From NCBI GenBank assembly GCA_937916565.1, contig CALFSR010000162.1, forward strand, positions 1 through 7,247: DNA of 7,247 bases, read 5' to 3'. Made by a program: the position numbers and the translations under genes. This DNA comes from an uncultured Bacillota bacterium (GTDB lineage Bacteria > Bacillota > Limnochordia > Limnochordales > ZCTH02-B6). Below, piece by piece: positions 1 through 5,987 of the stretch (within the stretch, counting starts at the first letter, position 1; each line of letters begins with the position of its first letter). The notes beneath the pieces are model-generated. The model made no database searches. It was given only the letters and a program-made list of their open reading frames with translations, and was not told the DNA's origin.

Positions 1-788
1 GGCTGCTGGGCAACGGTGGCCAGCATGCGGCCTTCCCGCACGGCCCGCACCGCGTCGTCGGTGGCGTCAAAGCCGATGACCTTGATCTGGCTGGCGCGGC
101 CGGCGGCCTCAATGGCCACGAGCGCACCGAGCGCCATCTCGTCGTTGTGGGCAAACACGAAGTCGATCTGCGGCTGCGCCTGCAGGATGTTCTCCATGAC
201 CGTCAGCCCGCGAGCCCGATCAAAGCCGGCTTCCTGCCGCGCCACGACCGTGATGCCCGGGTACTGGCCGATGACCTCGTTGAAGCCCTGGCCGCGCTCA
301 CGGGCCGCCGTGGTGCCGGGGATGCCTTCGAGCTCCACAACCTTGGCCTGGCCGCCGGACGCCTGCACGACCAGCTCCGCAGCCATCCGCCCGCCGAGGA
401 CGTTGTCGGACGCGATGTGGGACACGATAACGCCGCCGTCCGCGGCGCGGTCAACGGTGATGACCGGGATGCCGGCGCGGTTGGCCGCGAGCACGCCCGG
501 GATGACCGCCGCCGAGTCCGTCGGGTTGATGAGGAGCACGTCGACGCCCGCCGCGATCAGGTCTTCGATGCCGGCCAGCATGCGGGCCGAGTCATCCTGG
601 GCGTCCACGACGCGCAGCTGCACGCCCAGCTCCGCGGCCTTGGCCTCGGCGCCTTCCCGCAAGTCCACGAAGAACGGGTTGGACTGGGTCGAGACGGCAA
701 GACCGATCGTCTGGGCCGATGCCGGGATAGCCGCGGCAAAGGCCAGCAACAACGCGCTGAGGACCAGCAAAATTCGGGTGCGAGTCAT
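1..788 (-). CDS. rbsB: D-ribose ABC transporter substrate-binding protein RbsB (3' end cut by window edge)
   Basis: Captures ribose outside the cytoplasmic membrane and delivers it to the RbsC/RbsA transporter. The 262 visible residues match E. coli RbsB closely, including the stretch VSHIASDNVLGG (122-133). Ribose-contacting positions known from E. coli RbsB are all present: N37 and F39-F40 in NPFF, N88, D113-R114, R165, F189, N215, F240-D241 and Q261. Residues 1-25 form a signal peptide (TRTR, a hydrophobic core, then IPASA before QT) with a signal peptidase I type site and no lipobox cysteine, unlike the lipoprotein form usual in Gram-positive bacteria. The ATG at 788-786 is preceded by AAGGAGG (803-797) with an 8-nt spacer, so the start is firm. 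About 30-35 C-terminal residues lie outside the window. It is the last visible gene of the operon, 110 nt after rbsC. Ribose specificity is inferred from residue conservation and neighbours. Confidence 0.96.
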   Translation of the reverse strand, partial: MTRTRILLVLSALLLAFAAAIPASAQTIGLAVSTQSNPFFVDLREGAEAKAAELGVQLRVVDAQDDSARMLAGIEDLIAAGVDVLLINPTDSAAVIPGVLAANRAGIPVITVDRAADGGVIVSHIASDNVLGGRMAAELVVQASGGQAKVVELEGIPGTTAARERGQGFNEVIGQYPGITVVARQEAGFDRARGLTVMENILQAQPQIDFVFAHNDEMALGALVAIEAAGRASQIKVIGFDATDDAVRAVREGRMLATVAQQ

Positions 789-880
789 TTCGTCTGCCTC
801 CTTAAGGCTGGTTTTCCTTTGAGCTCCGGTTGCAACACGAAACTCCTGTCCCAGAACGCCAACATCAGCCGGTGCGGCAA
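785..880 (-). CDS. Possible 31-codon ORF between rbsC and rbsB, coupled to rbsB (speculative)
   Basis: A TTG at 880-878 sits 7 nt after GGAGG (892-888) and opens a 31-codon frame that ends in TGA (787-785). That stop overlaps the rbsB ATG as ATGA. The predicted peptide begins MPHRLMLAFW and ends with a basic tail, LRRQTK. I recognise no family. The frame is the continuation of the rbsC frame past its TAG stop. If translated, its most likely role would be translational coupling, carrying ribosomes onto rbsB, rather than the peptide itself having a function. An open stretch of this length can arise by chance in GC-rich DNA, and rbsB already has a strong ribosome binding site, so confidence is low. 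Confidence 0.2.
   Translation of the reverse strand: MPHRLMLAFWDRSFVLQPELKGKPALRRQTK
797..803 (-). promoter_or_regulatory. Strong ribosome binding site of rbsB
   Basis: AAGGAGG lies 8 nt before the rbsB ATG and is a full match to the anti-Shine-Dalgarno core. It is the strongest ribosome binding site in the operon, fitting the need for excess binding protein. It lies inside GCCTTAAGGAGGC (808-796), which could form a weak 4-bp hairpin (GCCT/AGGC) around part of the site. Whether that matters is unknown. Confidence 0.8.
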
Positions 881-898
881 CGAGACGCCTCCGTTCCG

Positions 899-1903
899 CT
901 ACGCCTGCTCTGCGCGGGGCGCCACCCCCTTTCGCGGAGCACCCTTGCCGCCCGCGTGGATGAGGCGGTCGAGGAGCACCGCTACCAAAATCACGACACC
1001 TTTGGCCACGTCCTGGTAGAACGACGACACGTTGAGCAGGTTGAGCACGTTGCCCAGGATGCCGATGATGAATGCGCCGATGATGGTGCCGGTAACCGAC
1101 CCGCGCCCGCCGGCTAGGCTCGTCCCGCCCAGGATGACAGCGGCGATGGCGTCCAGCTCATAGGACGCTCCCGCGGTGGGCTGAGCCGAAAAAAGGCGCG
1201 ACGTCATCACGATGCCCGCCAGCCCCGCCGTGAAACCGCTGACGGCGTACACAAGCACCTTGATGAAGTTGACGCGCACACCCGACATGCGGGCCGCCCG
1301 CTCGTTGCCGCCGACCGCGTAGATAAGCCGGCCCAGGGTGGCGCGGTTGAGGAAGACGTAAAACGCCACGTACAGGACGATCATGATGACTACCGGCGCC
1401 GGCACGGGGCCTACCTGCCCGTGGCCAAACCACTGGAACGAGTTGTTCAGCACCGTGATGGGCCGGCCGTTGGTGTAGACGAGCGTGGAGCCCCGGGCAA
1501 AGGCCATCATGGCCAAGGTGACGATGAACGGCGGCAGCTGCCCGTAGGCGACGAAGAAGCCGTTCACGACGCCGAGCATCGTGCCCAGGCCCAGCATGGC
1601 GAGGACCGCCACCAGCCAGTTGCCGCCCGAGGCCATCATGCCCGCCCCGACCGCGCCGGTGAGGGCCAGCACCGAGCCAACCGACAAGTCGATGCCGCCC
1701 GACAGGATGACGACCGTCATCCCGGCGGCCAAAATCGCGTTGATGGCCACCTGCCGGGTCACGTTCATCAAGTTGGCCGACGTCAGGAACCGGTCGCTCA
1801 AAAACGAAGCCAACACCATCATGGCCAGCAGCACCAGGAGCATGCCGTAGCGGCGAATCCACTGCCGGGGCGCTCGTTGGGCTTGCGGTTCAAGCAGGGT
1901 CAT
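899..1903 (-). CDS. rbsC: Ribose ABC transporter permease RbsC
   Basis: Membrane subunit (334 aa, close to the 321 aa of E. coli RbsC) that forms the ribose translocation path in the cytoplasmic membrane. A short cytoplasmic N-terminus (1-19) is followed by multiple hydrophobic segments, the first around 20-38 and the last around 299-314. Family motifs are visible: LSGGIDLSVGS (67-77), the cytoplasmic coupling loop with GRLIYAVGGNERAARMSGV (191-209), and the AGASYELDAIAAVILGGTSL region (244-263) followed by GGRGSVTGT. The ATG at 1903 lies inside the end of rbsA (14-nt overlap), with a G-rich ribosome binding site (GGGGGGGA, 1917-1910) 6 nt upstream, so translation is probably coupled to rbsA. 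The stop is TAG at 901-899. The basic tail (GGKGAPRKG) is unremarkable. Assignment to the RbsC/BPD_transp_2 family is secure, and the ribose substrate follows from its neighbours. Confidence 0.95.
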   Translation of the reverse strand: MTLLEPQAQRAPRQWIRRYGMLLVLLAMMVLASFLSDRFLTSANLMNVTRQVAINAILAAGMTVVILSGGIDLSVGSVLALTGAVGAGMMASGGNWLVAVLAMLGLGTMLGVVNGFFVAYGQLPPFIVTLAMMAFARGSTLVYTNGRPITVLNNSFQWFGHGQVGPVPAPVVIMIVLYVAFYVFLNRATLGRLIYAVGGNERAARMSGVRVNFIKVLVYAVSGFTAGLAGIVMTSRLFSAQPTAGASYELDAIAAVILGGTSLAGGRGSVTGTIIGAFIIGILGNVLNLLNVSSFYQDVAKGVVILVAVLLDRLIHAGGKGAPRKGVAPRAEQA

Positions 1904-3560
1904 GGTAGGTCCCCCCCGTGGCGTACGTCCCGATCTCCTCCTGGCTCGTCGAAGCCGCGTCCAGCTCGGCCACGATGCGGCCTTCGTGCATGACGTAAAT
2001 GCGGTCGCTCAGGTTGATGACCTCCGGCAGCTCCCCGGAAACCAGAAGGACCGTCTTGCCCTGGGCCGCCAGCTCGTCGATGAGCCGGTACACCTCCGCC
2101 TTGGCCCCGACGTCGATGCCGCGGGTCGGCTCGGCCATGATGATGACCGAAGCGTCGGTGGCCAGCCACTTGGACAGCACCACCTTTTGCTGGTTGCCGC
2201 CCGAGAGGCTGTCCACTTCCTGATCGAGGCTCGGCGTCTTGATCCCCAGGCGCTCCACGTAGTCGGCCGCCTGGCGCCGCTCCTTGGCGGTTTCCACGAA
2301 ACCGAACCGGGACACTTTGTCCAGGGACGCGAGGCTCGAATTGGCCACAACGGACAGAAGCAGCACAAGCCCCTCTTCCTTGCGGTTTTCGGTGAGGAGG
2401 GCGATCCCGTGCCGGATGGCGTCCTGGGGCGAGCGCACATCCACCGGCCGCCCATGCAGACGGATCTCGCCGGCGGACGTGGGCACGGCGCCGAAAATGG
2501 CCCGTACCAGCTCCGGCTGCCCGGCGCCCATGAGCCCGGTAATCCCCACGACCTCGCCTTTATGGGCGACGAGGGAAGCGTCGTGGACACGCCCCGGCAC
2601 CGACAAGCCCCGCACTTCGAGGGCGACGTCCCGGGTCGGCTGGTGATTGCGCACATACAGCTTGGTCAAGGGGCGGCCCACCATCAGGCGAACGATCTCA
2701 TCCCGCGTCAGCTCGGACATGGGCTTTGTTCCCACCAAGCGCCCGTCCCGCAGCACCGTCGCCCGGTCGGCGATGGCCATGATCTCCTCGAGCTTGTGGG
2801 AGATGTAGACGATGCCGGTGCCGTCGGCACGCAGCTGGCGGATGATGTCCATGAGCCGCTCGACTTCCGCGTCGGTCAGCGCCGCGGTCGGCTCGTCCAT
2901 GATGATGACCGCCGCGTCCTCGCGCAAAGCCCGGGCGATCTCCACGATCTGCTGCTCAGCCACGCTCAAGTCCCGGACGGGCGCGTCGACCGATACGTGG
3001 TGCAGGCCAAGCCGCTTGAGCAACGCCCTGGACTCGGCCCGCATGCGGCCCAAGGGAACCCAGCCGAACATGCGCCCGCCCATGGCGTCGAGGAAGATGT
3101 TCTCCGCTACGGACATGTCGTTGATGAGGGTAAACTCCTGGTGGATGATCCGGATCCCGAGGCGCTGGGCTTCAAGAGGCGTGCGGATGTCGACCTTCTC
3201 GCCGCGCACGTACACCTCGCCCGCGTCCTTTTCGTACACGCCGGTCATGATCTTGACCAGGGTCGACTTGCCGGCGCCGTTTTCGCCCAGCAAGGCATGC
3301 ACTTCGCCGGCCCGGACGTCAAAGTCCACCCCGTCCAGGGCGACGACGCCGGGAAACGCCTTGGAGATGCCCGCCATCCGCAGGACGACGTCGCGCGGAG
3401 CGGCGGCTCGTCCGGTCTGCTGCCCGGCGGCGCCGTGCGCAGGCTTACCGTCCCGCGCGGTCATCCGATCGTGCGCGGTCATGTGACCCTGCATGGTCAT
3501 ACGGTCCTGCGCGTGCCCGCCGTCGGGCCCGGGCCTGCGGTCATCGGCAGCCATGCCCAT
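1890..3560 (-). CDS. rbsA: Ribose ABC transporter ATP-binding protein RbsA, with N-terminal extension
   Basis: Cytoplasmic double ATPase that drives RbsC. It has 556 residues against 501 in E. coli RbsA, and nearly all the excess is an extra 56-residue N-terminus before DVVLRMAGISKAFPG (57-71). Domain 1 has Walker A GENGAGKST (92-100), signature LSVAEQQ (198-204), Walker B VIIMDEP (218-224) and switch H255. Domain 2 has a degenerate Walker A GLMGAGQPE (342-350) lacking the lysine, as is usual for this family, signature LSGGNQQ (452-458), and Walker B VIIMAEP (472-478), where the family aspartate is alanine (A476). The first ATG (3560) has AAAGGGGG 8 nt upstream, so the extension is probably translated. 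In-frame ATGs at residues 3, 21, 23, 27 and 33 are alternatives without such a site. The gene starts 5 nt after rbsK and overlaps rbsC by 14 nt. Confidence 0.95.
   Translation of the reverse strand: MGMAADDRRPGPDGGHAQDRMTMQGHMTAHDRMTARDGKPAHGAAGQQTGRAAAPRDVVLRMAGISKAFPGVVALDGVDFDVRAGEVHALLGENGAGKSTLVKIMTGVYEKDAGEVYVRGEKVDIRTPLEAQRLGIRIIHQEFTLINDMSVAENIFLDAMGGRMFGWVPLGRMRAESRALLKRLGLHHVSVDAPVRDLSVAEQQIVEIARALREDAAVIIMDEPTAALTDAEVERLMDIIRQLRADGTGIVYISHKLEEIMAIADRATVLRDGRLVGTKPMSELTRDEIVRLMVGRPLTKLYVRNHQPTRDVALEVRGLSVPGRVHDASLVAHKGEVVGITGLMGAGQPELVRAIFGAVPTSAGEIRLHGRPVDVRSPQDAIRHGIALLTENRKEEGLVLLLSVVANSSLASLDKVSRFGFVETAKERRQAADYVERLGIKTPSLDQEVDSLSGGNQQKVVLSKWLATDASVIIMAEPTRGIDVGAKAEVYRLIDELAAQGKTVLLVSGELPEVINLSDRIYVMHEGRIVAELDAASTSQEEIGTYATGGTYHDPA
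3447..3500 (-). repeat. Three imperfect 18-bp tandem repeats in the 5' end of rbsA
   Basis: Three consecutive 18-bp units, each starting ATGACC, encode MTMQGH, MTAHDR and MTARDG (RbsA residues 21-38). By my alignment units 2 and 3 match at 13 of 18 bases, and units 1 and 2 at 12 of 18. The repeat keeps the reading frame and places several in-frame ATG codons near the gene start. Such repeats can expand or contract without breaking the frame. Confidence 0.6.
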
Positions 3561-3565
3561 CGCGC

Positions 3566-4561
3566 CTACCCCCTTTCGACCAGCGGCGCCGCCTCGGGAG
3601 CGCCGTCTAAGGCCGGTTCGACCTCCTCACGCCGCGGGAACGAGGATTGGGCACCCGGCCGGGTGACGGCAATCGCGGCCGCAGCCGTGGCGAAACGCAG
3701 CGCCTCCCGCGTCGAACGCCCCGCGCACAGCTCCGCCACCAGGGCTCCGGCGAACGTGTCTCCGGCACCCGTCGTGTCCACGGCCTCAACGGGCCGGGCT
3801 GGAATGTAGAGGGGCGTGTCCGCGTCGCCGCCCAAGGCCACGGCCCCTTGTGCGCCCAAGGTGACCACCACGCGGCCGCCGGCGCGCAAGGTTGGCAAGA
3901 GCCGCCGTGCCGCTTGGGCCGCGTCGGCGGGGGATACAACCTTCAGCCCGGTCATCTGCTCCGCCTCGATCTCGTTGACGATGAGGATGTCGACCGTACC
4001 GGCCGGCGGCACCGCCGACGCCCGGAACGGGCTCGGGTTCAGCACAAACAGCGGCCGCCCATCCCGCTCCCTCAGACGGGCGATGGTCTCGGCGACGGCC
4101 AGCACCACCGCATCAGGCACCTCAAACTGCATCATGACGGCATCGCAGTCGGCCATGGCACAGGCCGCCCGCTCCACGTCCCCGCCGGCCAGGGTCCCGT
4201 TGGCACCTGCGATGACGACGATGGTGTTCTCACCCCGCCGGCCGACGGTGATCAGGGCCACCCCAGTAGCCGTGTCCTTGGCCGTGCGCACCAGGGCACA
4301 GTCGACGCCCACCGCCTGCAGACCGGCCATGGCCTGCGGGCCAAACACGTCGTCGCCCACGCACCCGGCCATGACGGCGTCCGCCCCCATCCGGGCCGCG
4401 GCCGCCGCCTGGTTCGCGCCCTTGCCGCCCAGGTGCTGCTGGAAACCGACCGCCCCGATGGTTTCGCCCTCCCGCGGCAACCGCTCCACGTCCGCCACGA
4501 GATCGATGTTGATGCTGCCGATGACCATCACGCGCGGCCTCTCGCTCATCGCCATTCCCAT
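3566..4561 (-). CDS. rbsK: Ribokinase RbsK
   Basis: PfkB-family kinase that phosphorylates ribose with ATP to ribose-5-phosphate in the cytoplasm, after uptake by RbsABC. From the ATG at 4561 it is 331 aa (E. coli: 309). Family signatures are present: GSINIDLVADVERLPREGET near the N-terminus, the sugar-binding GGKGANQ (45-51), NPSP (175-178), VNEIEAE (195-201), the ATP/catalytic loop DTTGAGDTF (262-270, catalytic base D268), and the RPGAQSS loop (301-307), which corresponds to the monovalent-cation site of E. coli RbsK. An ATG at 4594 would add 11 residues (MKARDVDEKAA) but has only a weak G-rich site before it. The 4561 ATG has GAGAAGG (4573-4567) 5 nt upstream, so I prefer it. A third ATG at 4546 is possible. 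The C-terminus runs past the usual end with APEAAPLVERG, and its last codons carry the rbsA ribosome binding site. Confidence 0.95.
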   Translation of the reverse strand: MGMAMSERPRVMVIGSINIDLVADVERLPREGETIGAVGFQQHLGGKGANQAAAAARMGADAVMAGCVGDDVFGPQAMAGLQAVGVDCALVRTAKDTATGVALITVGRRGENTIVVIAGANGTLAGGDVERAACAMADCDAVMMQFEVPDAVVLAVAETIARLRERDGRPLFVLNPSPFRASAVPPAGTVDILIVNEIEAEQMTGLKVVSPADAAQAARRLLPTLRAGGRVVVTLGAQGAVALGGDADTPLYIPARPVEAVDTTGAGDTFAGALVAELCAGRSTREALRFATAAAAIAVTRPGAQSSFPRREEVEPALDGAPEAAPLVERG

Positions 4562-4634
4562 CGCCGCCTTCTCGTCAACGTCTCTAGCCTTCATGCCCCA
4601 GGCGCCAGGCCGCCCCGCGAGCCCGCTCTTCCTC

Positions 4635-5735
4635 TCAGGCGAGCCGCAGCGCCGCGCTAGCGGGCGCGGGCCCCGTGCTCTGCCGCACCACCAGCGTCGT
4701 CGGCAGCGTCTCGTCGGGCACCGGCACCGCCAATCGGGGCCGCTGCCGAACCGTTCCGGGCAAGGGCGCCACCGGCGGCGGCGGCTCGTCGGCGGCCGCT
4801 TCCATCATCTGGAGCACCTTCTCCACGGCCCGCTCCCCCATCCGTTCGATGGGCTGCGCGATGACCGTCAGCGCCGGGCGAAACAGCTCGGCAAAGGCCG
4901 TGTTGTCGTAGCCGACGACCGAGATGTCCTCCGGCACCGCCAGGCCATGGCTGTGCAGGCTCTGGATAAGCCCGTAGGCGCTGAATTCGCTGGCCGCGAT
5001 GACCGCGGTCGGTCGCTTTTCCACGGGCAGCTGGGCCAAGGCGTTGCCGGCCTGGACGCCGGTTTCCACCGAGTAGGGACCGCCGAAAACCCACGGGTCC
5101 TCGCTCAGGCCGTGGTCCTGGTACGCCCGCACGATCGCCTCAAACCGCTCGTCGCTGCTGATGGTGCCCTCCAGGCCCCGCACGATGCCGATGCGGCGGT
5201 GGCCAAGCGCCAGGAGGTGCCCGACCGCTTCGTACGCCCCGGGATACGGATCCGCTCCCAGCCACGGCCCCCGGAAACCGGGGATTCGCCGGTCGAGCGC
5301 CAGCACGACCGCGTCCGTGTTGCTCTGAAACCGGTTGAGCTGCTCGTGGGTGGCGGCCGACGAGATCACCATCATCCCGTCCACCCGCTGGCTGGTCAGG
5401 AGGGAGAAGTACTGCAGTTCCCGTTCACGGCTGTTTTCGCTGTTGCAGAGGAGGATGCTGTAGCCATGCAGGTGGGCGTGCTGTTCGATGACGCGGGCGA
5501 GCTGGCTAAAGAAGGGGTTGGCAATGTCCGGGACGATCAGGCCGAGCACCGCGGTCCGGCGAATGCGCAAGCCCCGGGCCAGCGCATTGGGCCGGTAGCC
5601 CAGCTCCTCGATGGCTTCCACGACCCGGCGGTGCAGTTCCCTGGAGACCGGCGCGTTGCCGGTCAGCACCCGTGAGACGGTGCTGATGGAAACGCCGGCC
5701 TTTTCCGCTACGTCCTTAACCGTGACACGCGACAT
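4635..5735 (-). CDS. rbsR: LacI-family transcriptional regulator, probable ribose operon repressor RbsR
   Basis: DNA-binding regulator of the operon it heads. It is 366 aa from the ATG at 5735. The N-terminal LacI helix-turn-helix VTVKDVAEKAGVSISTVSRV (4-23) is followed by the hinge helix with ALARGLR (51-57), which inserts a leucine into the minor groove in this family. The periplasmic-binding-protein-like effector domain starts at VLGLIVPDIANPFF (63-76) and contains GYDNTAFAE (275-283), with D277 at the conserved sugar-contacting position. A proline-rich insert (about 315-341) separates the last helix from the usual C-terminal LPTTLVVRQST (344-354), making the protein longer than the common 330-340 aa. 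A frame upstream of 5735 is open, but it runs into the leader hairpin, and the homology begins at MSRVTVKDV. A GTG at 5744 is an alternative start. Ribose (or ribose-5-phosphate) as effector is inferred from its position next to rbsK. A CcpA-like regulator is less likely. Confidence 0.9.
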   Translation of the reverse strand: MSRVTVKDVAEKAGVSISTVSRVLTGNAPVSRELHRRVVEAIEELGYRPNALARGLRIRRTAVLGLIVPDIANPFFSQLARVIEQHAHLHGYSILLCNSENSRERELQYFSLLTSQRVDGMMVISSAATHEQLNRFQSNTDAVVLALDRRIPGFRGPWLGADPYPGAYEAVGHLLALGHRRIGIVRGLEGTISSDERFEAIVRAYQDHGLSEDPWVFGGPYSVETGVQAGNALAQLPVEKRPTAVIAASEFSAYGLIQSLHSHGLAVPEDISVVGYDNTAFAELFRPALTVIAQPIERMGERAVEKVLQMMEAAADEPPPPVAPLPGTVRQRPRLAVPVPDETLPTTLVVRQSTGPAPASAALRLA

Positions 5736-5774
5736 GGCGGCCACCAACTTTCCCGCCCGGAAACTCACCGGCCT

Positions 5775-5801
5775 GCGGTGCCGCCGCATGGGCGGCACCG
5801 C
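5775..5801 (-). promoter_or_regulatory. Perfect 11-bp stem-loop in the rbsR leader
   Basis: In the transcript GCGGUGCCGCC pairs perfectly with GGCGGCACCGC around a CAUGC loop, about 40 nt before the rbsR ATG and downstream of the palindromic operator. No T-run follows, so it is not a standard intrinsic terminator. It could stabilise the mRNA 5' end, pause polymerase or be a protein site. The structure is directly visible, but its function is not known. Confidence 0.55.
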
Positions 5802-5858
5802 CGTGAAGCAGCCTTCCCGCCATTGGGCGAGAGCGCGACGGGTTCTGAAAATCTATCT

Positions 5859-5870
5859 GAAAACGTTTTC
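5859..5870. promoter_or_regulatory. Palindromic LacI-family operator (probable RbsR box; also cre-like)
   Basis: GAAAACGTTTTC is a perfect 12-bp palindrome with the central CG typical of LacI-family operators. It resembles the GAAACGTTTC core of the E. coli RbsR operator. Extended to TGAAAACGTTTTCT (5858-5871) it matches the Bacillus CcpA cre consensus TGWAANCGNTNWCA at all but the last base. It lies about 130 nt before rbsR and nowhere near another gene start, so autoregulation of the rbs operon is the natural reading. I could not identify matching -35 and -10 boxes with confidence. Confidence 0.7.
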
Positions 5871-5879
5871 TCCGCGAGC

Positions 5880-5894
5880 ACAGATACTCTCTGT
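5880..5894. promoter_or_regulatory. Short inverted repeat next to the operator
   Basis: ACAGA-TACTC-TCTGT is a perfect 5-bp inverted repeat with a 5-bp spacer, starting 10 bp beyond the operator on the upstream side of the rbs operon. It may be a second regulator site or part of the promoter region. Such short repeats are common by chance. Confidence 0.25.
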
Positions 5895-5953
5895 AGTAAC
5901 TGCTTCTCCCCCGCCCCCCGTGATCCTCTTGGGAAATTTCGAGAACCCATGAG

Positions 5954-5987
5954 TCTCCGGGCTGCCGGGAGATGCCTCCTTTGAGGC
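5954..5987 (-). terminator. Two adjacent stem-loops after the aldo/keto reductase gene (possible transcript end)
   Basis: Reading along the transcript, the first hairpin is GCCTC-AAAG-GAGGC (5987-5974). One base later comes a second, TCTCC/GGAGA with a C-C mismatch and an inner GG/CC around a CAG loop (5972-5954). They start 24 nt after the reductase TGA. No U-run follows either, so they are not canonical intrinsic terminators. They may mark the 3' end or protect the mRNA. Alternative pairings between GGAG and CTCC are possible. Confidence 0.3.

Noticed and set aside
16..1117. Open frames on the plus strand opposite rbsB and rbsC
   Set aside because: They are shadows of rbsB and rbsC codon usage. 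The translations are compositionally biased and match no family.
1902..5675. Very long open frames on the plus strand, antisense to rbsA, rbsK and rbsR (about 340-640 codons)
   Set aside because: They mirror the real genes in GC-rich DNA, have low-complexity Ala/Arg/Pro/His-rich translations with no known motif, and the opposite strand encodes clear family proteins.
5775..5801. Resemblance of GGCGGCACCGC in the rbsR leader to the T-box antiterminator motif GGTGGNACCRCG
   Set aside because: It differs at the key positions, there is no stem I or specifier loop, and no amino-acid gene follows. It is one arm of a simple hairpin.
5845..5935. Candidate -10 boxes (TAGATT, TATCTG) near the operator
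   Set aside because: Neither has a credible -35 box at 16-18 bp spacing, so no promoter position is claimed.
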